A stretch of DNA of 64,000 nucleotides, taken from the NCBI GenBank assembly GCA_024682415.1, contig JAIKZG010000005.1:1-64000 (forward strand), in the 5' to 3' direction. This stretch comes from Prevotella sp. (GTDB lineage Bacteria; Bacteroidota; Bacteroidia; Bacteroidales; Bacteroidaceae). Positions 7,641-16,141 of the stretch are shown piece by piece. Within the stretch, counting starts at the first letter, position 1; each line of letters opens with the position of its first letter. The notes beneath the pieces are model-generated. The model made no database searches. It had not been told where the DNA came from and saw nothing but the letters and a program-made list of their open reading frames with translations. The translations under genes were made by a program, and so were the position numbers.

Positions 7641-10600
7641 TTATGCCTCGGTTTTTCTCACAAGCTGCTTCGGGCAATACTGCTCCAATTCCTGACGAGC
7701 GTCTTCATCTATCTCCTCATCATCGAAACGGAGTGGAGAAATGCGCTCCTGCAGCCACTGGAAGATTGCGAACAACGCAGGCACTACGAAAATCTGAATT
7801 ATCATACCGATAGCCATACCGCCCACGGCAGCTGCGCCGATAGTCTGGTTACCATTCTTACCTACACCCGAAGCGAACATCATAGGCAACAGACCGATGA
7901 CCATGGCGAGAGATGTCATAAGGATAGGACGCAAACGAGCTGCTGCGCCGAGGATTGCGCTATACTTGATAGCCATACCTGTGCGGCGGCGTTCGAGGGC
8001 GAACTGCACAATCAAAATAGCGTTCTTAGCCAACAATCCGATAAGCATAATCAACGCAATCTGCATATAGATATCGTTGTTGTGACCGAAGATGTTGGTA
8101 AAGATGAACGCTCCGGCAAGACCAAACGGAATAGAGAGAATTACCGACAACGGCAACAAATAGCTCTCATACTGCGCGCTAAGAATCAAGTAGACGAACA
8201 AGATACAGAGAGCGAAGATGATACCCGTAGAGTTGCTGCTCTCCTGCTCTGAACGAGTAAGTCCTGAGAACTCATAGCTGTAGCCCTGTGGCAAATTCTG
8301 GGCAGCCACTTCCTTCACTGCGTTGATAACGTCGCCAGAAGAATAACCGCTTGCAGGAGTTGCCTGAATATCGATACTTGTAAACAAGTTGAAACGGCTG
8401 ATGTTAGAAGGACCATAAACACGCTTCATGCTGCTGAACTCTGAAACAGGCGACATGCCCTTAGGAGTGCGCACATAGATGTTGGTGAGGTCGTTAGGGT
8501 TCTTACGAGAATCCACCGTGCCCTGAATCATTACACGATAGAGCTTACCATAGCTATTGAAGTTGGAAGCGTAAAGACCACCATAGTAACCCTGCATCAC
8601 AGAGAGCACATCGCTTGGAGAAATGCCAGCCTGTGTACACTTAGCCACATCCACATCAATCATATACTGTGGATAGTTAGGGTTGTAAGAAGTCATAGCC
8701 TGCTGAATTTCAGGACGCTTGTTAAGCTCCTTCAGATAATCCTGCACAATGCCATAGAACTTTTCGAGCGAACCACCCGTACGGTCCTGCATTGAGATAG
8801 TAGCGGCATTGGTCATAGAGAAACCTGAAATCATTGGAGGGCCGAAAGCGATAATCTGCACACCCTTGATACCAGAAATCTGCTTATAAATCATGCCGAG
8901 CACCATATTCTGCTCCTTAGGATTAATCATCCAGCGCAGAGGGTCGGTGAAGGTGTGTACCACTTTGTCGATGAAGCCGTTAGAACGCTCCTCAAAAGGC
9001 AACAGCTTGATAATAAATGTAGCCTGATCAGAACCCTGACCTGCGATGAAGTTGTAACCTACGATTTCGGCACGACTCTTGATAGCAGGGTTACCTGCAA
9101 GCATCTTGTCGAGGTGGTTGGCGAGTTTCTGAGTTTCAGCCTGTGAAGTAGCAGGAGGCATTGACACTGTCATAAAGATAGTACCTGTATCCTCGTCAGG
9201 CACAAGACCTGTCTTTGTAGTGCCCATGAGCACCACGAGGGCAACGATACCTACCACTACAGAAACGGCTGTAGCAAGCTTGTGATTAATCACGCGCTCT
9301 ACGCCCACCTTATATTTTTCGAGAATCTTATCGTAAGTGCGGTTGAAATTCTCATGGAAACGATCCACGAATGATTTCTTCTTCAATTCCTCTCCTTCCT
9401 CGTGAGGCTTTAGGAAGATAGCGCAGAGGGCAGGAGAAAGAGTAAGAGCGTTCAACGCTGAAATTACGATAGAGATAGCCATCGTGATACCAAACTCACG
9501 ATAGAAAGCACCTGACGTTCCGCTCATGAACGAAACAGGAACGAACACGGCAGACATCACGAGAGTGATTGAGATAATAGCGCCTGAAATCTCGTTCATA
9601 GCGTCGATAGCGGCAATGCGCGCGCTCTTATATCCCTGGTCGAGCTTTGCGTGAACAGCCTCAACCACCACAATGGCGTCGTCCACAACGATGGCGATGG
9701 CAAGAAGCAACGCCGAGAGCGTAAGCAGGTTGAGCGAGAAGCCAAAGATGTTGAGGAAGAGGAACGTACCGATAAGAGATACAGGCACGGCAATAAGCGG
9801 AATAAGCGTAGAACGCATATCCTGCAAGAACATATACACCACGATGAACACGAGCACGAAAGTGATGACAAGAGTCATGAGCACCTCTTCGATAGAAGCG
9901 AAAAGGAACTCGGTAACATCGTAAGTGATTTCATATTTCAATCCAGGAGGGAATGTCTTTGAAGCCTCAGCAAGGGCAGCTTTCACATCGGTAGCGATCT
10001 GCGTAGCGTTAGAGCCTGCAATCTGCTGCACCATACCCAACGCCATAGGCTGGTTGTTGAGCTTCTGTCCTACAGAGTAGTTCAATGCGCCCAACTTCAC
10101 GTCGGCAACATCGCTAAGATGAAGAGTCTGACCGGTGGTGGTGCTCTTCAGGATGATGTTGTTGAACTGAGTCTCCGACTTCAGACGACCTGTGTAACGC
10201 ATTACATACTCGAAAGAGTTGTCCTGACTCATTTCACCGAACTTACCAGGGGCAGCCTCGATGTTCTGACCTGCAAGGGCGTTTGAGATATCGCTTGGAA
10301 TAAGACCATACTGCTTCATCTTATCAGGCTTAAGCCAGATACGCATAGAATAGGTCTTCATACCCATTGACTGCACACCACCGACACCATTGATACGCTT
10401 CAAAGCCGGCTCGATGTTGATGGCAGAATAGTTGTTTACGAACTCGTCGTCGTAACGTCCGTCATCAGAAGTGATGGCATACATGATGACGTTAGAAGTC
10501 TGACGTTTTTCAGTGGTGACACCCACACGCGTAACTTCGGCCGGAAGCAACGCCTGAGCCTGCTGCACACGGTTTTGCACATTTACGGCAGCCATATCAG

Positions 10601-10901
10601 GATCAGAACCCTGCTTGAAGTAAACCGTAATACTAGCCGAACCATCGTTGGTGGCCTGTGAGGTCATATATGTCATGTTCTCCACACCGTTGATACTCTC
10701 TTCGAGAGGCACAATCACGGAGTTGAGCACTGTCTGAGCGTCGGCACCGGTATAGGTTGTAGAAACCGATATGGTAGGCGGCGCGATATTTGGATATTGC
10801 TCGATAGGAAGCGAGATGAGTCCAATCGTTCCAAGCAAGACGAGGAAGATAGAAATCACCGTCGAAAGCACCGGGCGTTCTATGAATTTTGTAAATGTCA
10901 T
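7641..10901 (-). CDS. RND (HAE1 family) multidrug efflux inner-membrane permease
   Basis: 1086 residues of AcrB/MexB-type transporter. The N-terminus FIERPVLSTVISIFLVLLG is characteristic. Proton-relay residues are visible: paired Asp in TM4 (AIAIVVDDAIVVVEAV, about residue 405), Lys in TM10 (IGLLAKNAILIVQFA) and the RLRPILMTSLA segment of TM11. Two large periplasmic loops follow TM1 and TM7. It would pump lipophilic drugs, dyes or bile-type compounds using the proton gradient. It is the middle gene of adaptor-permease-channel, with 43-base and 27-base gaps, so it is one operon. No regulator gene is adjacent. The C-terminal 45 residues (FDDEEIDEDARQELEQY) are acidic and cytoplasmic. Confidence 0.95.
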   Translation of the reverse strand: MTFTKFIERPVLSTVISIFLVLLGTIGLISLPIEQYPNIAPPTISVSTTYTGADAQTVLNSVIVPLEESINGVENMTYMTSQATNDGSASITVYFKQGSDPDMAAVNVQNRVQQAQALLPAEVTRVGVTTEKRQTSNVIMYAITSDDGRYDDEFVNNYSAINIEPALKRINGVGGVQSMGMKTYSMRIWLKPDKMKQYGLIPSDISNALAGQNIEAAPGKFGEMSQDNSFEYVMRYTGRLKSETQFNNIILKSTTTGQTLHLSDVADVKLGALNYSVGQKLNNQPMALGMVQQIAGSNATQIATDVKAALAEASKTFPPGLKYEITYDVTEFLFASIEEVLMTLVITFVLVFIVVYMFLQDMRSTLIPLIAVPVSLIGTFLFLNIFGFSLNLLTLSALLLAIAIVVDDAIVVVEAVHAKLDQGYKSARIAAIDAMNEISGAIISITLVMSAVFVPVSFMSGTSGAFYREFGITMAISIVISALNALTLSPALCAIFLKPHEEGEELKKKSFVDRFHENFNRTYDKILEKYKVGVERVINHKLATAVSVVVGIVALVVLMGTTKTGLVPDEDTGTIFMTVSMPPATSQAETQKLANHLDKMLAGNPAIKSRAEIVGYNFIAGQGSDQATFIIKLLPFEERSNGFIDKVVHTFTDPLRWMINPKEQNMVLGMIYKQISGIKGVQIIAFGPPMISGFSMTNAATISMQDRTGGSLEKFYGIVQDYLKELNKRPEIQQAMTSYNPNYPQYMIDVDVAKCTQAGISPSDVLSVMQGYYGGLYASNFNSYGKLYRVMIQGTVDSRKNPNDLTNIYVRTPKGMSPVSEFSSMKRVYGPSNISRFNLFTSIDIQATPASGYSSGDVINAVKEVAAQNLPQGYSYEFSGLTRSEQESSNSTGIIFALCILFVYLILSAQYESYLLPLSVILSIPFGLAGAFIFTNIFGHNNDIYMQIALIMLIGLLAKNAILIVQFALERRRTGMAIKYSAILGAAARLRPILMTSLAMVIGLLPMMFASGVGKNGNQTIGAAAVGGMAIGMIIQIFVVPALFAIFQWLQERISPLRFDDEEIDEDARQELEQYCPKQLVRKTEA

Positions 10902-10944
10902 AAATTATCTTTCTTTACTTAAAAATAACCCGTATACCTTATAT

Positions 10945-12132
10945 TTATTTCATCGCGTTAGCAAAAGAAGACGCGTCTTTCTGATTCTCGCCGAGCTTTT
11001 CAGCCTCAGCAATCTTCTTGTTGTACTGATCGAGAGTGATAGGCTTGATTTCCATGCCGTCGGTCAGAGTAGAAAGACCTTTGAGCACGATTCTGTCGCC
11101 GGCCTTAAGTCCGCTTGTAACGACATAGTTCTTGCCATCGTTTTGTGGGTCTACGGTAATCTCTGTGTATTTAGCCTTGTTCTTAGCGTCTACCACATAA
11201 ACGAACACCTTGTTCTGAATTTCAGAAGTTGCCGTCTGAGGAATCATGATTGCGCTTGCGTTGCTGTAAGGCACAACTACAGAACCTGAAGCACCGCTCT
11301 TGAGAAGATGCTCAGGGTTAGCGAAGCGTGCTATCATTGAAACAGAACCTGTAGCTGCGTCGATTACGCCGCTCACCTTTGTCACCTTACCATTGTGGGC
11401 ATACACTGAGCCGTCGGCAAGCTGAAGCTTCACAGCAGGGAAAGCATTGATGGCAGAAGAAATACCACCGGCCTTCTTGGTGAGGCTAAGAATATCCTTT
11501 TCAGTCATTGAGAAGTAAACTTCCATTGTGCTGATGTCGGAAACTGTAGTGAGAGGTTCTGCGCTTGTTGCGCTTACCAATGCTCCCTCCTTGAAAGGAA
11601 GATTGCCTACCACGCCGTTGGCTGGGCTCTTCACATAGCAGAAGCTGAGGTTTTCCTTAGCCGAAGCAAGCAAAGCCTGAGCCTGAGCCACCGCTGCCTG
11701 AGCGTTGAGATAAGAATTGCGAGCCGACTGCAACTCAAACTGTCCGATTACATGGCTATCAAACAATTTCTTGTTGTTATCGTAAGTCAGCTTGGCTGTG
11801 TTCATCTGAGCGCGAGCTGAGTTAAGAGAAGCCTGAGCCTGGCGCACTGTTGCCTGATAAGTAGTATTATCAATTACGAATAGCAACTGTCCTGCCTTTA
11901 CTGTCTGTCCTTCATGTACACAAAGCTTAGTGATAAATCCAGAAACTTTCGGTCTGATTTCGACATCCTGAATACCCTTTATCGTGGCAGGATAAGTGGT
12001 CTGCATATCAGCCTGAGATGTTCCCACGGTTTCTACCGGATACTCGATGTCAGCAGAGGATTTTCCTGACTGCTTGCATGAAGCCAACAACAACGCTGCT
12101 GTGGCTACAAACAAATAATTTTTTAGTTTCAT
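10945..12132 (-). CDS. RND efflux periplasmic adaptor (membrane fusion protein)
   Basis: The 395 residues begin with a lipoprotein signal (LFVATAALLLASCKQ, Cys about residue 19). The lipoyl/barrel-sandwich halves are recognisable (EIRPKVSGFITKLCVHEGQT near residue 62 and SFCYVKSPANGVVGNLPFKE near 165), flanking an alpha hairpin rich in Ala and Gln (residues about 95-155). AcrA/MexA-type adaptors link the permease to the outer-membrane channel. It is the first gene of the efflux operon, transcribed leftward from a promoter near 12200. Confidence 0.93.
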   Translation of the reverse strand: MKLKNYLFVATAALLLASCKQSGKSSADIEYPVETVGTSQADMQTTYPATIKGIQDVEIRPKVSGFITKLCVHEGQTVKAGQLLFVIDNTTYQATVRQAQASLNSARAQMNTAKLTYDNNKKLFDSHVIGQFELQSARNSYLNAQAAVAQAQALLASAKENLSFCYVKSPANGVVGNLPFKEGALVSATSAEPLTTVSDISTMEVYFSMTEKDILSLTKKAGGISSAINAFPAVKLQLADGSVYAHNGKVTKVSGVIDAATGSVSMIARFANPEHLLKSGASGSVVVPYSNASAIMIPQTATSEIQNKVFVYVVDAKNKAKYTEITVDPQNDGKNYVVTSGLKAGDRIVLKGLSTLTDGMEIKPITLDQYNKKIAEAEKLGENQKDASSFANAMK

Positions 12133-12200
12133 ACCTATGAAATATATTAATTCTTAATACTAATTTTCAGTTACCTTAAATAATTTATTATTTATGTGTG

Positions 12201-12234
12201 CAAAGATAATTCTAAATTCTTTACTACCAACAAA
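12201..12234 (-). promoter_or_regulatory. Promoter of the efflux operon
   Basis: Minus strand TTTG (12234-12231), a 22-base spacer and TATCTTTG (12208-12201), about 70 bases before the adaptor start. The spacer is slightly long for the consensus. Confidence 0.5.
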
Positions 12235-12435
12235 CTGCAAAATTAGGCAAAAAAGCCACTCGCTGCAAAATACGCGCACGGCAAATTAACAATATCTTGT
12301 TTACTATTTAGTTTTTTAACACGTTTTGTATCCAAATTGAACATTTATACCCCTTTCTAACTGTTCAAAAAAAATCCACACAACGATGACAAGCACCGCC
12401 TACAACCATCATCATTTTAAAAGAAACCGCCCATG

Positions 12436-12467
12436 TTTGCTCATTTATGATATTTTTATTATCTTTG
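12436..12467 (+). promoter_or_regulatory. Consensus promoter reading into repeat array 1
   Basis: TTTG (12436-12439), a 20-base spacer and TATCTTTG (12460-12467) match the Bacteroidota consensus exactly. The predicted transcription start is near 12474. No ordinary gene follows for over 600 bases; the first things downstream are the 41-42 bp repeats, then the P1 gene at 13133. Confidence 0.65.
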
Positions 12468-12585
12468 CCAATAGAATTGCCTGCCTATTTTTGCAATCTG
12501 CATAGCTCTTATATTTTTACACTGCGTTCTTTATATTTAAGCAGCCATGAAAACATACAAGCATTTAATCAGTTTGCTTTCAGTG

Positions 12586-13124
12586 GCTGCAATTCAAGCA
12601 AAAACAAATTCGGCATTGAGCTAATAGCCGTAATTCATACAAAGGCGAAAACATAGATTGACAAGGTCATTGCAATTCGTGCAACGCCAAAATCATTTTT
12701 GAGTAAACCATTGCAGATTATTCAAAAGTAAAATCACGATTGATTATATCGTTGTAATTCAAACATTTACGAAAAACACATTTAAAAACATCGTTGCAAG
12801 AAAAAAATCTCGCAATTATAGTCGTGGGAAAGCCTCCTCAGAAAAAGATATTACAAATATAGCGATAGGAAAGGTTTCCGCGACTAAATATCCCATAATT
12901 TTGCTCATAGGAAAGGTTTCCAGAAAAAAGATATTACAAATATGACAATAGGAAATGTTTCCGCGACTGAATATTCCATAATTTTGACCGTAGGAAAGGC
13001 GAAATGTTAAAAAGAAAGGCTAACTTTGCGTTTAGCTTACGGCAATGCGACGCATTTTTTCGCAACCACAGCCGTAGGAAAAGCAACTTTCAGATAAAAA
13101 TCCACATATTTATATATAGCACAA
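12586..13124 (+). repeat. Array 1: about 13 imperfect repeats of 41-42 bp
   Basis: Units recur every 41 or 42 bases with a short conserved start and a variable remainder. In the first part GCAATTC or a variant begins at 12589, 12630, 12672, 12713, 12754 and 12796. In the second part GGAAA, usually within GGAAAGGTTTCC, begins at 12827, 12868, 12910, 12951, 12993 and 13077 (steps 41, 42, 41, 42 and 84). The TT of both motifs stays in one phase. A higher-order 83-bp duplication is visible around 12847-12986. The last units are degenerate and run up to the P1 start codon. The period is not a multiple of three and no frame spans it. Compare array 2. Confidence 0.85.
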
Positions 13125-13132
13125 CAAAACAG

Positions 13133-13930
13133 ATGAAGAAAGGAAAGAGAAAAGACAAGATTGACGCTACCGAGGTAAACTACTTCCCACTCTATCGCCT
13201 CGACAGGTTTATCCACAAGGAATTTATAGAAGAAATAGTGCTTGGAACGATAGAGCGAAATGAAGTTGTAAGTGCAAAGCTGAGTGATGTAACTGCCGAG
13301 CTTTCAGAGGCTTTCAACAAAGAATTTGCCATATCACAGTTTCCTGCGCAAGGGAAAAGTTACCTGACAGACATCAACGCTCTCGACAATGAGCAGACGG
13401 AAAGCTACATGGCACTGAAATTTGTGGTGAAGGGATATAAAAAGGTGAGAAACTCTGCGCTGAAAGCTGCTGCCAAGAATTTGCTGAAAACTATCGACAG
13501 TGCCAACATAAATTGCAGAGGAAAACGCTGGCAGCGCGCCTGCAACATTTCATCGGTTATAGAATTAATTGAAAATAAATTTACGAAAGAAATTTCGCTG
13601 TTGCATCTCGACGTGATAATGAGCGAATTGAAAGATATTAACAATAGGCTTATCGACGCGATAAACGACCTTGAGCAGAAATATCGGGATATGGGAGGCG
13701 ACAAAAGGCTGCTGAAAGCTCGCGAGAAAACCGACGAAGCGTATGTCTGCCTTGTGCGCCGTCTGTCGAGCTACGCTGACATTGCCGAGAACAAAGAGCC
13801 TTTCATAAGCGTCATCAGCACGATTAACAGTTATCTGAAAGACGTTCGCACCACCCACAACCGCCACCTCGGGCAGCTGAATTATCAAAAAAGGAAGAAA
13901 AAGGAGAAAGAAGTTCTCACAGAGGCTTGA
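13133..13930 (+). CDS. P1: unknown helical protein downstream of array 1 (DUF6261-like?)
   Basis: I chose the ATG at 13133, giving 265 residues starting MKKGKRKDKIDATEVNYF. A longer frame from 13004 runs through the repeats and is less likely. The protein is predicted mostly helical, with no signal peptide or membrane segment, a basic N-terminus and a Lys-rich end (YQKRKKKEKE). Three blocks align with P2 (60256-61485): SYMALKFVVKGYKK..ALKAAAKNL, EISLLHLDVIMSELKDINN and LLKAREKTDEAYVCLV followed by FISVISTIN. The layout reminds me of Bacteroidota DUF6261 proteins; that label is from memory and needs a profile search. Function unknown. A -7-like box TAACTTTG at 13021-13028 could give it its own transcript. 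Confidence 0.8.
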   Translation: MKKGKRKDKIDATEVNYFPLYRLDRFIHKEFIEEIVLGTIERNEVVSAKLSDVTAELSEAFNKEFAISQFPAQGKSYLTDINALDNEQTESYMALKFVVKGYKKVRNSALKAAAKNLLKTIDSANINCRGKRWQRACNISSVIELIENKFTKEISLLHLDVIMSELKDINNRLIDAINDLEQKYRDMGGDKRLLKAREKTDEAYVCLVRRLSSYADIAENKEPFISVISTINSYLKDVRTTHNRHLGQLNYQKRKKKEKEVLTEA

Positions 13931-13934
13931 GGTC

Positions 13935-14082
13935 TCTCACAGATTTCACAGATAAAACGGTTTTTTTAGATTAAAATAAGCCATACAAAAAACGGATTTC
14001 ATAAATAACTTTATTCGTTATCTGTGAAATCCGTTTTGTAATATTAAATATTAAATCCGTGTTATCTGTGAAATCTGTGAGA
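13935..14082. repeat. Nested inverted repeat between convergent genes
   Basis: A perfect 21-bp outer inverted repeat (13935-13955 with 14062-14082) encloses an inner 13-bp one (13989-14001 with 14025-14037). The word TTATCTGTGAAAT occurs in both right arms, and related sequence in both left arms, so the element looks like a duplicated hairpin. It fills the gap between the convergent P1 and cca genes and may terminate both; a small mobile or repetitive element is the alternative. Confidence 0.7.
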
Positions 14083-14119
14083 AATCCTTTCAGAAAAGGA
14101 AATCAGTGAGACGACCAAA

Positions 14120-15559
14120 TTACTTCACTTTCAGTCCCATTGCATCAGCCTTTTTGAGGAGCAGAGCCATAAGACTCTCACGGTCGTTCTCCACCTTGCC
14201 ATCAAGCACAGCATCCTTAATAGTCTGCTTCAATGTGCCCACCTCTCGGCAAGGCTTCAAACCAAATAGCTCCATAATCTCGTTGCCATCAATGCAAGGC
14301 TGGAAAAGACGCTTATAATCGCGCTTCTTCAAATCCTCTATCTTCTCCCTCACAATGCGGAAGTTATTGAGAAAACGCTGCTTGCGCTCCGCGTTCTTGC
14401 TTGTGATGTCGGCCTCACAGAGAATCATTAAGTCGTCGATATCATCGCCTGCGTCGTTGAGAAGTCGTCTCACTGCGCTGTCGGTAACCTCCTCATCGGC
14501 AATCACAATAGGACGCATGTGTAAATCTACAAGCTTCTGCACATACTTCATCTTCAAATCCAAAGGCAACTTCAAGCGGCGGAACATCTGCGGCACCATC
14601 TTCGCACCGAGATAATTATGATTATGGAATGTCCACCCTATGAGGTTGTCCCAACGCATGCTCTTTGGCTTGCCCACATCATGAAGCAACGCTGCCCAGC
14701 GCAGCCAAAGGTTGTCGCTATGGCGGCTCACGTTGTCGAGCACTTCAAGAGTGTGATAGAAATTATTTTTATGCGCTCTGCCGTTGCGAGTGTTTACCAC
14801 ATCGAGATTGGCAAGCTCAGGCAAGATAAGAGCAAGCAATCCGCAGCGATGAAGCTCCACGAAGCCCTTGCTCGGAGTCTTAGTGAGCATAATCTTGTTG
14901 AGCTCGTCGCTTATGCGCTCACCGCTGATAATCTTTATGCGCTCGGCATTTCTTGTAAGAGCGTCGAAAGTCTCGTCCTCGATAAAGAAATTCAGCTGAG
15001 TGGCAAATCTCACACAGCGAAGCATGCGCAAAGGGTCGTCGGAGAAAGTGATGTCAGGATCAAGAGGAGTGCAGATTATGCCATCCTCCAAATCGGCAAT
15101 GCCGTTGAAAGGATCTACGAGGCAGCCAAATCTGTCTTTGTTCAGGCATATAGCCATAGCATTGATTGTGAAGTCGCGGCGATTCTGGTCGTCTTCCAGA
15201 GTTCCGTCCTCCACAATAGGCTTGCGAGAGTCGTGACTATAGCTCTCTCTTCTAGCTCCCACAAATTCTACCTCAGTATTGCCACACTTCACCTGTGCCG
15301 TGCCGAAATTAGCGTAAACGGAAAGATGCACTTTCTTTCTCTTATGCTTCAACTGCTTCTGCAACTGCTTTGCTATCTCAATGCCGCTGCCCACGACAAC
15401 GACATCAATATCATTGGAGGGACGCTCAAGAAACAAATCCCTTACATAACCTCCCACTACATAACAGTCTACACCCAAGCAATCCGCTGCTTCCGAAATT
15501 TCGTGAAATATATCCTTATCAAGTAGTTCTGCCAATTCGGCGTCAGAAAGAATCCTCAT
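14120..15559 (-). CDS. cca: CCA-adding enzyme / tRNA nucleotidyltransferase with HD domain
   Basis: 479 residues. The nucleotidyltransferase head has GGYVRDLFLERPSNDIDVVV (residues about 35-54) with the two catalytic Asp in DID, then a third acidic site and RRDFTINAMAICL (about 128). An RNA/ATP-binding region follows (LRMLRCVRFATQLNF), and from about residue 255 an HD domain (HTLEVLDNVS, LLHDVGKP). The enzyme adds or repairs the CCA end of tRNA; a poly(A) polymerase of the same superfamily is less likely. It stands alone, convergent with P1 and divergent from the lipoprotein at 15626. Confidence 0.9.
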   Translation of the reverse strand: MRILSDAELAELLDKDIFHEISEAADCLGVDCYVVGGYVRDLFLERPSNDIDVVVVGSGIEIAKQLQKQLKHKRKKVHLSVYANFGTAQVKCGNTEVEFVGARRESYSHDSRKPIVEDGTLEDDQNRRDFTINAMAICLNKDRFGCLVDPFNGIADLEDGIICTPLDPDITFSDDPLRMLRCVRFATQLNFFIEDETFDALTRNAERIKIISGERISDELNKIMLTKTPSKGFVELHRCGLLALILPELANLDVVNTRNGRAHKNNFYHTLEVLDNVSRHSDNLWLRWAALLHDVGKPKSMRWDNLIGWTFHNHNYLGAKMVPQMFRRLKLPLDLKMKYVQKLVDLHMRPIVIADEEVTDSAVRRLLNDAGDDIDDLMILCEADITSKNAERKQRFLNNFRIVREKIEDLKKRDYKRLFQPCIDGNEIMELFGLKPCREVGTLKQTIKDAVLDGKVENDRESLMALLLKKADAMGLKVK

Positions 15560-15592
15560 TACAAATGCCTATAATTATTCTTAAAACGGCTG

Positions 15593-15620
15593 CAAAGTTA
15601 CACAAAATTTCGTATTTTTG
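15593..15620. promoter_or_regulatory. Divergent -7 boxes between cca and the lipoprotein gene
   Basis: The minus strand has TAACTTTG (15600-15593) for cca, and the plus strand has TATTTTTG (15613-15620) only 5 bases before the lipoprotein ATG at 15626. Neither has a clear TTTG partner at the right distance. Confidence 0.45.
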
Positions 15621-15625
15621 TGCTC

Positions 15626-16033
15626 ATGAACAGAATTATATTGGTTTTCGCAACTGTTTTATTGTTATGCGGATGCGAGCAGACGGAGGATGAAAAAGCA
15701 TCATCATTATTATCAGAAATCGAGACTCTTTACAGCAAGGGAAAGTATCAGCAGGCACTCGACTCGATAACATCTTTGAGAACACAATTTCCTAAAGCCA
15801 TAGAGTCGCGAAAGCAGGCTCTGAAGATATGGCAGGACGCTTCGCTGAAGATAGCTCAGGAAAACGTGATGAAGACAGACTCAATGCTGCAGGCGGCAAT
15901 AGCCGAGAAAGACAGCACCACATCGCGCCTGAGAAGAAACCTGCTCGGAGTGAAGATAGACTCGCTGAAAGCACGCATGGACGCTATGAGCGGCGTGGTG
16001 AGAATGGTAAGAAAAAAGCAAACTGACAATTAA
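15626..16033 (+). CDS. Small coiled-coil lipoprotein, unknown
   Basis: 135 residues from the ATG at 15626; a GTG six bases earlier overlaps the -7 box and is rejected. The start MNRIILVFATVLLLCGCEQ is a lipoprotein signal with Cys at residue 17. The rest is highly charged and helical, with a short TPR-like stretch (EIETLYSKGKYQQALDSITS) and a coiled-coil end (residues about 70-125). No enzyme motif is seen. It is probably anchored in the envelope. The -7 box ends 5 bases before the ATG, so the mRNA may be almost leaderless. Confidence 0.8.
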   Translation: MNRIILVFATVLLLCGCEQTEDEKASSLLSEIETLYSKGKYQQALDSITSLRTQFPKAIESRKQALKIWQDASLKIAQENVMKTDSMLQAAIAEKDSTTSRLRRNLLGVKIDSLKARMDAMSGVVRMVRKKQTDN

Positions 16034-16069
16034 TCATATTCACCTTATTTATATAAAGGCAAAAGCTAT

Positions 16070-16100
16070 TTTGCCAATTAAAGAATATTGAGTAATTTTG
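16070..16100 (+). promoter_or_regulatory. Promoter of the Nmad1/DUF1599 gene
   Basis: TTTG (16070-16073), a 19-base spacer and TAATTTTG (16093-16100). The start near 16107 lies downstream of the alternative TTG start at 16088, so the ATG at 16142 is the likely start. Confidence 0.7.
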
Positions 16101-16141
16101 CATCGGTAAAATTACACAGTATATTTCATACCCATACTATT

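Noticed and set aside
9651..9962. Highly charged open frame antisense to the RND permease
   Set aside because: It is a shadow of the permease membrane-segment codons; the permease frame is clearly the real one.
12447..12656. Open frame of 69 codons on the plus strand
   Set aside because: It starts inside the promoter spacer, before the predicted transcript start, and runs into the repeats; no recognisable content.
12586..13124. Array 1 as a CRISPR array
   Set aside because: The conserved part is only about 10-14 bases, the period of 41-42 is too short for repeat plus spacer, and no cas gene is nearby.
13004..13132. N-terminal extension of P1 from 13004
   Set aside because: It is encoded by the degenerate last repeats and a -7-like box at 13021-13028; the composition (FRNHSRRKSNFQIK) is unlike the rest of the protein.
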